In this document: positions 1 to 10,280 of the stretch, piece after piece
Layout of the letters: each line of letters starts with the position of its first letter
Position numbering within the stretch: position 1 is the first letter of the stretch
Source of the DNA: Spirochaetota bacterium
GTDB taxonomy: Bacteria; Spirochaetota; Spirochaetia; Treponematales; Rectinemataceae
Length of the DNA stretch: 64,000 nt
Direction of reading: 5' to 3'
Assembly (NCBI GenBank): GCA_022711355.1
Contig: JAKLFE010000012.1
Span: 1 to 64,000 of the forward strand
Notes under the pieces: model-generated
Seen by the model: the letters and a program-made list of their open reading frames with translations, nothing else
Databases searched by the model: none
What the model was told of the DNA's origin: nothing
Translations under genes and position numbers: made by a program

Positions 1-1
1 C

Positions 2-994
2 TGGAAGAACTACCGCGACGAGAAGCCCGACCTCCTCGCCGTCCACGGCCCGGGGCATTTCTTCGGCGAGATGGCCCTCATCGACGAGCTGCCGCGGAGC
101 GCCACGGTCGTCGCGCGCGGGCGCTCGCGCCTTCTGTACCTCTACCGCGACGACTTCCGCCGGCTCATCCGCGAGCGCTCCTCCATAGCCCTCTCGGTCA
201 TGACCGCCATCTCCTACATGGTCCGCAGCTCCAACGAGGCCTTCGTCGAGGACCTCCGCGCGCGGAACGCCCAGCTCGAGAAGGCCTACGCCCAGCTCGA
301 GAAGGCCCAGGCCGAGCGGCTCCGCGGCGAGCGGCTCTCGACCCTGGGCAAGTTCTCCTCCCTCATCCTCCACGACATCCGCAACCCCCTGTCGAGCCTC
401 AAGGGCCAGCTCCAGCTCATGGAGATGCGGGTCGAGGAGCCCGAGAAGCTGCGGTCGCACATCGCGGCGAGCCTCTCCGAGCTCGCGAGGCTCGAGCGCC
501 TGGCCAACGAGTTCCTCGACTACTCCCGGGGCGAGGTGCGCCTGGACATGGCCGTCGTCCGCCCGGGGGAGCTCCTCGCGAAGCTCGAGGAGGGGCTGCG
601 GGAGCGGCTCGCGAGGGCGGGCATCCGCATCGAGCGGGAGCTGCGCTTCGACGAGCCGGTCGTCCTCGACGCGGACCGAGTGCTGCGGGCCCTGCAGAAC
701 ATCGCGGACAACGCGCGCAAGGCCATGGCCTCGAGGGGCGGCGTCCTCTCGCTCAGGGCATACCGCTCGGCGGGCCAGCTCGTCTTCGAGGTCGCCGACA
801 CGGGAGAGGGCATGGGCGAGGATGTCCTGGCCCATCTCTTCGAGCCCTTCTACTCGGCCTCGGGGCAGGGCGGCACGGGCCTGGGCATGCTCATCGTCAA
901 GAACATCGTGGAGGCCCACCGGGGCTCGGTCCGGATCGGCTCGAAGAAGGGCGTCGGGACCAGGGTCCTCCTCCGCTTCCCCCTCAAGGCCTAG
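2..994 (+). CDS. cNMP-binding histidine kinase, 5' end missing
   Basis: The reading frame is open from base 2, so the gene starts upstream of the window. The first part, with GEMALIDELPRSATVVA, is the end of a cyclic-nucleotide-binding (Crp/EAL-type cNMP) domain. A short coiled coil (about bases 240-320) links it to a histidine kinase: the H-box HDIRNP has its His codon at 371-373, the N-box is QNIADNARKAM near 694-727, and the ATP lid has DTGEGMG and GTGLGM. There are no membrane segments in the visible part, so it is probably a cytoplasmic sensor kinase responding to a ligand bound by the cNMP domain. No response regulator is adjacent in the window. Its stop overlaps the convergent tatD stop by 11 bases. 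Domain assignment is firm; ligand and partner are unknown. Confidence 0.9.
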   Translation, partial: WKNYRDEKPDLLAVHGPGHFFGEMALIDELPRSATVVARGRSRLLYLYRDDFRRLIRERSSIALSVMTAISYMVRSSNEAFVEDLRARNAQLEKAYAQLEKAQAERLRGERLSTLGKFSSLILHDIRNPLSSLKGQLQLMEMRVEEPEKLRSHIAASLSELARLERLANEFLDYSRGEVRLDMAVVRPGELLAKLEEGLRERLARAGIRIERELRFDEPVVLDADRVLRALQNIADNARKAMASRGGVLSLRAYRSAGQLVFEVADTGEGMGEDVLAHLFEPFYSASGQGGTGLGMLIVKNIVEAHRGSVRIGSKKGVGTRVLLRFPLKA

Positions 995-1849
995 CCGGGC
1001 CGCCGAAAAGCTTCCAGGCGTTAGCCGAAACCTCCAGCTCGAGCTCCCGCGCGCCTGAGCCGCGGAGCTCGGCCGCCGCCGCGTAGCTCCGGGCGACGTC
1101 CAGGGGGCTGCAGGGCCTCCCTCGCCGGGGCTCGGGGCTCATGTAGGGCGAGTCGGTCTCGAGGAGGAGCCGGTCGGGGGGGACGAGGGCGCAGGCCTCG
1201 CGCAGCGCCCCCGCCTTCTTGTAGGTGAGGTTGCCCGCGAAGGAGAGGAAGCAGCCGAGGCCGAGGAAGGCCCGCGCCTCCGCGGGGCCGTAGCCGAAGC
1301 AGTGGATCAGGACCGGGGAGCCGAGCGCCGCATCCTCGATGGCCGCGAAGCTGTCCTCGAAGGCCTCTCGCGAATGCACGATCAGGGGCAGGCCGAGGCG
1401 GCGGGCCAGCTCGGCCTGGCCGGCGAAGAGCTCGAGCTGGCGCTCGCGGCTCCCGTTCATGCGGCGGTAGTCGAGGCCGCACTCGCCGATCGCCGCGAGG
1501 CTGCCCCCGGCCGCGGCGTCCGCGGCCATCTCCCGCTCGAGCTCCCGCAGGGCGCGCGCCGGGTCGGCGAGGGCCTCCTCGGAAGGCCAGACGCCCGCGC
1601 TGAGGCGGAGGAAAGGCGCCTCCCCCGGCGAGGAGGGGCGCGCGGAGCGGAAGGAGGCGCGAAGGCGGGAGCGGCGCGGGCGGAGGTCGCCGGGCTCGGT
1701 GCCTATGTCGACCAGGAGGGGGCGGCCCTCCCCTTCCTCGCCCTCCCAGGCCTCGGCGTAGGCCTCCATGACGGCGCGCAGCTCGAGCTCGCCGAGCTCC
1801 TCGGCCACGAGGGGGAGGTGGGCGTGGCTATCGGGAAACGCGCGCTCGC

Positions 1850-1853
<4 letters not shown>
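984..1853 (-). CDS. tatD: TatD family metal-dependent hydrolase/DNase
   Basis: This 289-residue protein has the TatD amidohydrolase layout: the N-terminal metal motif DSHAHL, the glutamate in GECGLDY, IVHSREA and IHCFGYG histidines, and the late aspartate in LLETDSPY. Members are Mg-dependent 3'-5' exonucleases or related hydrolases in the cytoplasm. Its ATG lies inside the clpB stop (ATGA at 1850-1853), so it is translationally coupled downstream of clpB. An insert-like, Arg-rich stretch ([19 protein letters not shown], about residues 57-75) is a little unusual but may be lineage-specific. I chose the start at the ATGA overlap; no further upstream start fits the family N-terminus. Confidence 0.9.
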
Positions 1854-4426
<2,573 letters not shown>

Positions 4427-4432
4427 GGACGG

Positions 4433-4462
4433 AAAATAACGCTCCCGGGCGGGACTCGGCAA
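4433..4462 (-). promoter_or_regulatory. Promoter of clpB, predicted leaderless
   Basis: On the minus strand TTGCCG (4462-4457) is followed by an 18-base spacer and TATTTT (4438-4433). Only six bases separate the -10 from the clpB ATG, where transcription would normally start. No Shine-Dalgarno sequence fits in that space. Confidence 0.55.
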
Positions 4463-4480
4463 GCCGGGCCGCGGGGCGAG

Positions 4481-4510
4481 TTGACCCGGGACCGCCGGGC
4501 CGCGTATCTT
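4481..4510 (+). promoter_or_regulatory. Promoter of the DUF3783 gene, predicted leaderless
   Basis: TTGACC (4481-4486), 18 bases, TATCTT (4505-4510), then seven bases to the ATG at 4518. It lies back to back with the clpB promoter in a 91-base gap. The distance places the transcription start at or one base from the start codon. Confidence 0.6.
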
Positions 4511-4517
4511 TCGGTGC

Positions 4518-4721
4518 ATGGAACAGAAGGTGATTCTCCTGCACGGCTTCTCGGCCGAGGAGGCCGTGGCCGCGATGCGCGCCATCAAGGCGGCCCTCCC
4601 GGCCGCCCGGGAGGCGGCCTTCGCGACGACGACGGCGACCAACGTGGAATGGAAGGTGGGCGAGCTCCTCGAGCATGTCTCGGAGGAGCACCGGGCGATG
4701 ACGGGGAAGGGCGGGGCCTAG
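4518..4721 (+). CDS. Small DUF3783-like protein
   Basis: A 67-residue soluble protein. The N-terminus [17 protein letters not shown] and the block [17 protein letters not shown] resemble DUF3783, a small conserved domain of unknown function; I recognise the pattern rather than any experimental role. Length is normal for a stand-alone copy. It is divergent from clpB and convergent with argR, whose stop shares the CTAG at 4718-4721. No Shine-Dalgarno is present; a good -35/-10 pair ends seven bases before the ATG, which supports this start and a leaderless transcript. Sharing a promoter region with clpB could mean common control, but no shared operator is visible. Confidence 0.75.
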   Translation: MEQKVILLHGFSAEEAVAAMRAIKAALPAAREAAFATTTATNVEWKVGELLEHVSEEHRAMTGKGGA

Positions 4722-5191
4722 GCTTCGAGGTCGGGGATCTTCCGCTTCATCGCGGCCATGAAGTCCTCGCCGGAGCAGCCCTCCTTGAGGGCTATGAAGA
4801 CCATGTTGTCCTGGCCGGCGATGGTGCCGAGGACCTCCTCGAGGCCCATGTTGTCGATGGCCTGGGCCACGGCCCCCGAGTGCCCCGAGAAGGTGCGCAC
4901 GACGGCGAGGCTGGCGTTCCAGTCCAGCGATACGTAGCCGCGGAGGAAGTCCTGGATATTGTGCTTCTCGGACTCGCGGCGCTCCTCGTCGGAGGGCACG
5001 GTGTAGTAGTAGCCCGAGCGGCCGTCGGCCACCTTGCCGACCTTGAGGTACTTGAGGTCGCGCGAGAGGGTGGCCTGGGTGACGCTGTATCCCTCCTCCT
5101 GGAGCAGCTGGAGGAGGGTCTCTTGGGAGTCGATCCGGTGGGTCTTGATGAGGCTGCGGACTGTCTTCTGTCGCTCGAGGCGCTCTTTCAT
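4718..5191 (-). CDS. argR: Arginine repressor ArgR
   Basis: A 157-residue protein of normal ArgR length. The N-terminal winged helix-turn-helix contains SVTQATLSRDLKYLKVGKV, the family DNA-recognition block. The C-terminal oligomerisation and arginine-binding domain has GHSGAVAQAIDNMG and the downstream acidic TIAGQDN motif where arginine is bound across the hexamer. ArgR senses arginine and controls arginine synthesis, and often carAB. No arginine biosynthetic gene is beside it, but the carAB leader at 49095-49133 carries two ARG-box-like sequences that it could bind. A possible promoter (TTGTCT, 17 bases, GATCAT) lies about 50 bases upstream of the ATG. Assignment is secure. Confidence 0.95.
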   Translation of the reverse strand: MKERLERQKTVRSLIKTHRIDSQETLLQLLQEEGYSVTQATLSRDLKYLKVGKVADGRSGYYYTVPSDEERRESEKHNIQDFLRGYVSLDWNASLAVVRTFSGHSGAVAQAIDNMGLEEVLGTIAGQDNMVFIALKEGCSGEDFMAAMKRKIPDLEA

Positions 5192-5391
5192 GTCGATTGC
5201 GGGCCTCGCGAGGCCCTACCTCGCCTCCGATGATCGCATGGAAGGCCGAAAAAGACAAGCCGTATCGGGAAGCGAGGCGCCGGCCCCTCATCGAAACGGG
5301 GCCTTCAGCCCGGGCTCCCGCGCGCCGATACTCCGAGGGGATGGCGCGAGGCCGGCGATTCCGGCCCATCCTCGCGCGCCTCGGGGGCGAG

Positions 5392-7005
5392 ATGGACGAG
5401 AAGGCTAGGGACGAGGGACTCGAGTCGGCCGAGGCGGCGAAGGCCGGCTCCCCCGCGGCGCGGGGCGCGGGCGAGCCCGGCTCGGCCGAGGCCTTCCCCG
5501 CCGAGGCGCCCTCCGCGGAGGCGGGGCCCGCGGAGCGGCGCGAGGCCGCGGCGGAAGCGCCCATCGCGGAGGCCGAGCCGGTCGACGAGCCCCTGCCCGC
5601 CGGGACTCCGGCGGCGCGGGGCTTCGAGCTCGAGGCGGCGGTCTCCTTCCGGACGAGCGGCTCCCACAACGACGCCACCGCCGAGCTCCACGTCTCCACG
5701 GACGGCATGCAGGCCGAGGCCCATCTCTACCCCGCCGCGGGCGAGGGCCAGCCCCTCAGCCTGGATTACGTCAAGGAGCTCATGGCCAGGCTCGGCATCG
5801 TCTCGGGCATCCTCTGGGACGAGCTGACCGAGGCGATCATGCGCTGCAACCTCGACCGCCGCGTCCTCCGCGGCGTCGTCGTCGCCCGGGGCGCGCCTCC
5901 CGTCCCCGAGCTGCCCGAGCACTCCGAGCTCGAGCCGCGCTTCAGGAGGACCGGTCCTCTCGTCGACGACAAGGCCCAGCGCGTCGACTTCCGCTCCGTC
6001 TCGAGCGTCTTCGTCGTCCGCGCGGGCGAGGCCTTGGCGCGCGTCGTGCAGAAGAAGGAGGGCGTCGCCGGCTCCGACGTCCGCGGGACCCCGGTGCCCT
6101 TCGCTCGCGAGGCGCCCGAGAGCTTCTCGCCCGGGGCGAACGTCGCCCGCAAGGAGGGCTCCCTCGTCGCGACCGTCGACGGCCGGCTCGCCATCTCCGG
6201 AGCGAGGCTCGACGTGGAGGAAGTCCTCCTGGTCAAGGGAGGGGTGGACTACCATACGGGGCACATAGCCTTCCCCGGCGACGTCATCATCGAGGGCCAG
6301 GTCCACGACGGCTTCCGCGTGCGCTCGGGGGGCTCCATCGTCTGCAAATCCACCCTGGACGCCTTCGAGGTCGAGGCCAAGAAGGACCTGAGCTGCCCCC
6401 AGGGCATCATCGGCAGGCGCCGGGCCCAGATCCGCGTGGGCGGCTCGCTCTCCGCCAAGTACGTGCAGAACTGCAGGGTCGCGGTCAGGGGCGACGCGAG
6501 GATAGAGGCGGCCCTCGTCAACAGCCGCCTGTTCTGCCTCGGCACGGTCGACCTCGGCGACAAGGGCGTCGTCATGGGCGGCGAGACCCACGCCCTCCAC
6601 GGCCTCCGCTGCGGGAGGCTCGGCAACCAGGCCCGGCAGCGGACGATCATCCGGGCCGGCATCGACTTCACCGTCGAGCAGCGCCTGGCCCAGGCCAACG
6701 AGCGGCTCAGGCTGATCGCGGCGCGCTCGAGGCAGGTCGAGGCCGCCGCCGCGGCCCGGCCCGGCCCCGAGGCCGAGCGGGCCCGCGGGGAGATCTCGAA
6801 GGCGGCCGCGGCGGCGAGGGAGCTCGTGACCCAGCTCCTGGCCAAGCTCGACGCCGACTCAGGCGCCGTCGTCGAGGTCAAGGGCGATATCTTCCCCGGC
6901 GTCGTCGTCGAGATCTGCCGGGTGAGCATCGTCGTCGACCAGCCCCTCAAGGCCTGCAAATTCCGCCTCGACAAGGGCGCCGGCCGGGTCGTCGTGGAGA
7001 GGTAG
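5392..7005 (+). CDS. FapA-like DUF342 polymer-binding protein
   Basis: About 537 residues. The first roughly 75 are low-complexity Ala/Glu/Gly/Pro and probably unstructured. The rest matches the DUF342/FapA family: a repeated glycine-spaced beta-helix region (around VDYHTGHIAFPGDVIIEGQV and GRRRAQIRVGGSLSAKYVQN) followed by a C-terminal coiled coil rich in Ala/Glu/Arg (about residues 425-490) and a closing beta domain. In spirochaetes and Firmicutes such proteins are linked to motility or cell-envelope functions, but the role of this one is unknown. I chose ATG 5392 because GGGGGCGAG precedes it; in-frame ATG at 5341 is possible. It is transcribed away from argR. Confidence 0.75.
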   Translation: MDEKARDEGLESAEAAKAGSPAARGAGEPGSAEAFPAEAPSAEAGPAERREAAAEAPIAEAEPVDEPLPAGTPAARGFELEAAVSFRTSGSHNDATAELHVSTDGMQAEAHLYPAAGEGQPLSLDYVKELMARLGIVSGILWDELTEAIMRCNLDRRVLRGVVVARGAPPVPELPEHSELEPRFRRTGPLVDDKAQRVDFRSVSSVFVVRAGEALARVVQKKEGVAGSDVRGTPVPFAREAPESFSPGANVARKEGSLVATVDGRLAISGARLDVEEVLLVKGGVDYHTGHIAFPGDVIIEGQVHDGFRVRSGGSIVCKSTLDAFEVEAKKDLSCPQGIIGRRRAQIRVGGSLSAKYVQNCRVAVRGDARIEAALVNSRLFCLGTVDLGDKGVVMGGETHALHGLRCGRLGNQARQRTIIRAGIDFTVEQRLAQANERLRLIAARSRQVEAAAAARPGPEAERARGEISKAAAAARELVTQLLAKLDADSGAVVEVKGDIFPGVVVEICRVSIVVDQPLKACKFRLDKGAGRVVVER

Positions 7006-7028
7006 GGCCCGGCGCCTCGCGCGGCCGG

Positions 7029-8330
7029 CTAACGCGCGGCGTCGAAGTCGATCTTGAAGATCTTCGTAGGGCGCCCGCGCAGGTTCAGCTGCCGCTTGTG
7101 CTGCACCGCGGCGATGCCGCCGGCCTCGAGCTTGGCGAGGATGCGGGAAGCGCTCCGCGTCGTGATGCCCAGGTAGAAGGCGAGCTCCTCCGAGGAGAGC
7201 GTATCGCTCCCCTTCTGATTCAAGACCGACAGTATCTTGCTGACGTACAGCGGCGAGATCGAGGCTCGATCGCTCAGCCTGGAGACCCTTTGGTCCTGCG
7301 CGTCGCTGTAGCTGATGCGGCGGACGCTCGAGAGCGGGCCGATGATGACGTTGTCCGATGTCACGACGAAGGCCGCGGAGCCCTTGCACAGGAGGGCTTC
7401 CTTCGCGGCCCTCTGGGCCTTGCGATGGGCGTCGATCACGGTATTCGCGCAGCCCCAGCCGACGCGCACCGGGAAATCCAGGCCGCCCTCGAGGTAGGCG
7501 GTGACCAGGCAGGTGGTGTACTGCTGGGTCAGCTCCTTGAGGACCGAGATGTTCGTGGTCAGCTCGAAGCGGTCGCCGTGACGGTACACGAGGAATGGCG
7601 TGCCGAACTGCCGATTGCAGCCCTCCAGGCGCTCCCGCAGCGCGGCGATCCGGGATTCCGGCAGCTCGGGCGGTGGGCAGACGAGGCCGATGCAGGTAGC
7701 CGAGTCGTGCATCACGACGGCGCTCATCTGCATGATCAGCCCGTGATAGGTCTCCAGCATCGATTCCGGCGAGGGTATGAGGAATTCGTAGCGAATCTGC
7801 TTTTGCTTGAAGTACTCCTCCATGCTGCTGAACCGGGTGACGAGGAGGTCGACCTTGCCGCTGTCCCATAGCTCGAGATAGTAGCGCTGGAGGGGAAGGT
7901 ACCATTCGGCGGCCTCGACGGAGTTGAAGTCTATCGGAGCGGTGCCGAGCAGGGGGATATCGGGCCGATCGAAAAGCGACGAGAAGTCGATCGGCATCTC
8001 GGGCCTATCGAAGTAGACCCTGGAGAAATCGAGCTCTGGACGGCGCAGCGCCAGCTTGGCCACGAGCTTGTAGTAATCCCTGTCGGATATGGAGAAGTGA
8101 GCGTGGGGCTTCCCCAGATCGCCGCGCTCCCTGACGACCACCTCATAGGGATACGAGCCGCTGAACAGGTATCCATCGAATTGACCGGCGTTCTGCTCGA
8201 ACAGGAATCGAAGATGCTCGACGGAGGAGTACGGAAGATAGGTGATATTGCCATGTCGGCGCATCTCCTGGTCTATCCGCATAATCGATCGTAAGGAAGG
8301 TTCGGGCGTGAAAACACCGATCGAGTACAT
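7029..8330 (-). CDS. Regulator with C-terminal winged helix, beside AbgB-like operon
   Basis: A 433-residue protein I cannot place in a named family. The N-terminal half (to about residue 230) looks like a ligand-sensing domain of the type in propionate or purine-catabolism regulators. The middle block, with VGWGCANTVIDAHRKAQRA, recalls the GGDEF-like fold of CdaR/PucR-type activators. The last roughly 90 residues, with LSSEELAFYLGITTRSASRI, form a helix-turn-helix and wing. It is divergent from the M20 hydrolase and permease genes and is probably their regulator. GGAGG stands before the ATG. A promoter TTGCTT, 17 bases, TATACC contains an inverted repeat in its spacer, consistent with autoregulation. 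Base composition is less GC-rich than neighbours to the left. Confidence 0.7.
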   Translation of the reverse strand: MYSIGVFTPEPSLRSIMRIDQEMRRHGNITYLPYSSVEHLRFLFEQNAGQFDGYLFSGSYPYEVVVRERGDLGKPHAHFSISDRDYYKLVAKLALRRPELDFSRVYFDRPEMPIDFSSLFDRPDIPLLGTAPIDFNSVEAAEWYLPLQRYYLELWDSGKVDLLVTRFSSMEEYFKQKQIRYEFLIPSPESMLETYHGLIMQMSAVVMHDSATCIGLVCPPPELPESRIAALRERLEGCNRQFGTPFLVYRHGDRFELTTNISVLKELTQQYTTCLVTAYLEGGLDFPVRVGWGCANTVIDAHRKAQRAAKEALLCKGSAAFVVTSDNVIIGPLSSVRRISYSDAQDQRVSRLSDRASISPLYVSKILSVLNQKGSDTLSSEELAFYLGITTRSASRILAKLEAGGIAAVQHKRQLNLRGRPTKIFKIDFDAAR

Positions 8331-8395
8331 TAGCGCCTTACCTCCGTCGCCGTTGCGAGCCCCTGGTCATCGGGTCTTGATACGACGTATAGGCA

Positions 8396-8424
8396 GGTAT
8401 ACCCAGTAATCCGGGTAAAAGCAA
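8396..8424 (-). promoter_or_regulatory. Regulator promoter with internal operator
   Basis: Minus-strand TTGCTT (8424-8419), 17 bases, TATACC (8401-8396). The spacer is covered by the inverted repeat TACCC-N8-GGGTA at 8400-8417. A repressor bound there would block polymerase, so the adjacent regulator may control its own gene. Confidence 0.5.
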
Positions 8425-8615
8425 GAAAACTGTCCAAAATTATGTCGAAAAATAAGAATGACATATTAATGTCCTTTATTTGTCTTCTATCAACACTACT
8501 CAGTCGGATAATACTAAGTGTATCATTATTATAAATAGATTGCTTATTCTATTATTGTTTTTAGTATATCGCTTTACAAACCTTTTAATCACCTTGTCTC
8601 TCTATAAACATTTTC

Positions 8616-8644
8616 TTGACGGGTCTACAACTCAGCGCTACAGT
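8616..8644 (+). promoter_or_regulatory. Promoter of the M20 hydrolase operon
   Basis: TTGACG (8616-8621), 17 bases, TACAGT (8639-8644). Transcription would start near 8651, giving a leader of about 74 bases before the preferred ATG at 8725. Confidence 0.5.
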
Positions 8645-8724
8645 AGGCAATCCGCCATAACATGTCTTTTATTGCAAGACAGTATACGGACTTTATGGTC
8701 GACGAAGAGAGGGGTGTACTCCGC

Positions 8725-10161
8725 ATGTCCATTCTAAAGATTAATGCGCTCTCCGCCATAGATGCGAATAGGGATCGACTCTACGGCATGAGCGACTCCA
8801 TATGGGATCATCCAGAAGTCTGCTACCACGAAGCGTACGCGGCAGGGCTATTCTGCCAGGCTTTGCGAGAAGAGGGCTTCGAAGTCCGGACGCGGCAGGC
8901 TGGCATCGAGACCGCCTTCTCCGGTTCATTCGGCCATGGCTCCCCGGTTATCGGCATCCTCGGCGAATTCGACGCGGTCCCGGGGCTGAGCCAAGCGGCC
9001 GGGATCGCGGCGCAGAAGGCGATCGTCGAAGGGGGCGCGGGCCACGGATGCGGCCACAACCTGCTGGGCGTCGGCTCGCTCGCGGCGGCGATCGCGGTGA
9101 AGCGCTATCTCGAGGAAAGCGGGGCTCCAGGCACGGTGCGGTTCTTCGGCTGCCCGGCGGAGGAAGGCGGAGCCGGGAAGGGCTTCATGGCCCGCGACGG
9201 GGTCTTCGGAGGCTTGGACATCGCCCTCAGCTGGCACCCCGGCGACGTGCATGCCGTCTCCTGCGAAAGCTCGATGGCGAACTACCAGATATGCTACCGC
9301 TTCTACGGGACTGCCTCCCATGCGGCGATGTCGCCGGAGTTCGGGCGAAGCGCCCTCGACGCCCTCGAGCTGATGAATACCGGGGTCCAGTACTTGCGCG
9401 AGCACGTTCCCCCGAATACCCGTATCCATTACGCCATCACGAACGCCGGCGGGAACTCCCCGGGAATCGTGCAACCCTACGCCGAGGCCCTGTACCTCAT
9501 CCGCGCGCCCCGGCTTCCGCAGGTGAGGGAGCTCTACGGGCGCGTCAACAAGATCGCTCAGGGAGCCGCCTTGATGACCGAGACCAGGGTGGAAACGGAA
9601 TTCGTCAAGGCCTGCTCTGATACGGTCCTGAATACGGAGTTGCTGCGCGTCCTCCAGAGGAACATGGAGCAGGTCGCGCGCGAGCCTATAAGCGAGGAAG
9701 ACGAAGGATTCGCGCGCTCGCTCCGGGCGACGCAGAGGGACAGGACGACGTACTTCGAGGACCTCGCGGCCGACGTCCGTGATCCGGAGGAGCGAGCCCG
9801 CCTGGAGAGGGACGCGGCTTCGCAGATACACGACATAGTGATGCCCTTCCCTGTCGAGAAGCAGGGCTTCGCCTCCTCCGACGTCGGCGACGTCAGCTAC
9901 CTCTGCCCCGTCGCCCAGGTGACCGTCGCGACCATGCCGGCGGGTACCGCGATGCACTCCTGGCAGGCCGTCGCGGCGGGGAAGAGCGGCTCGGCCAAGC
10001 GGGGGATGCTCTATGCCGCCAAGGTCCTCGCCGCCGCCGCCATCGACGCGCTGGAGGACGCCTCGATCATCGAGCGCGCGAAGCGGGAGCTCGAGCAGCG
10101 GACGCGGGGCGAGGCCTACGTCTCCCCGATACCGGCCGACGTGAAGCCGAGGATACCGTAA
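8725..10161 (+). CDS. M20 amidohydrolase, AbgB-like
   Basis: A 478-residue protein of the M20 metallopeptidase family, closest in feel to AbgB, the B subunit of p-aminobenzoyl-glutamate hydrolase, and related aminoacylases. Zinc-site motifs are visible: GEFDAVPG, GHGCGHNLLG, PAEEGGAGK and a lid-domain TASHAAMSPE; the late GTAMHSWQ supplies another ligand histidine. It should cleave an N-acyl or N-aryl amide in the cytoplasm. Start 8725 is preferred because GAGAGGGG lies ten bases upstream and the family N-terminus aligns; ATG 8662 and 8695 are alternatives. No AbgA partner is present. It is followed 119 bases later by an anion permease that probably brings in its substrate. Composition and more AT-ending codons suggest transfer. 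Confidence 0.88.
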   Translation: MSILKINALSAIDANRDRLYGMSDSIWDHPEVCYHEAYAAGLFCQALREEGFEVRTRQAGIETAFSGSFGHGSPVIGILGEFDAVPGLSQAAGIAAQKAIVEGGAGHGCGHNLLGVGSLAAAIAVKRYLEESGAPGTVRFFGCPAEEGGAGKGFMARDGVFGGLDIALSWHPGDVHAVSCESSMANYQICYRFYGTASHAAMSPEFGRSALDALELMNTGVQYLREHVPPNTRIHYAITNAGGNSPGIVQPYAEALYLIRAPRLPQVRELYGRVNKIAQGAALMTETRVETEFVKACSDTVLNTELLRVLQRNMEQVAREPISEEDEGFARSLRATQRDRTTYFEDLAADVRDPEERARLERDAASQIHDIVMPFPVEKQGFASSDVGDVSYLCPVAQVTVATMPAGTAMHSWQAVAAGKSGSAKRGMLYAAKVLAAAAIDALEDASIIERAKRELEQRTRGEAYVSPIPADVKPRIP

Positions 10162-10280
10162 GCGGCGGAGGCCGGCCGACGGATCGAGAAGGAACGCGCC
10201 CCATGCGGGCGGCGACGCGCGTGAGGCGCCCTCGCGTTCATCGCCAAGCCTGGGATCCGCGATAACAGGGAGAACGAGAG

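Larger units (their letters stand above)
8331..8724. other. AT-rich divergent regulatory gap (394 bp)
   Basis: Between the divergent regulator and hydrolase genes. From about 8380 to 8700 the sequence is strikingly AT-rich (for example TATTATAAATAG and TTATTGTTTTTAG tracts) in a genome of about 70 percent GC. It holds a promoter for each flanking gene and one inverted repeat. An open frame at 8480-8737 is no gene: it lacks a ribosome site and resembles nothing. The composition points to acquisition together with the flanking genes. Confidence 0.8.

Noticed and set aside
5341-5391. Earlier start of the FapA-like gene at ATG 5341
   Set aside because: Possible, but the purine-rich GGGGGCGAG precedes 5392 and the extra residues are Arg-rich like shadow sequence.
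8662-8724. Earlier start of the M20 hydrolase at ATG 8662
   Set aside because: The extra 21 residues are not part of the family, no ribosome site precedes it, and GAGAGGGG stands before ATG 8725.
8480-8737. 85-codon frame in the AT-rich gap
   Set aside because: It lies across the promoter, has no ribosome site and no recognisable motif.
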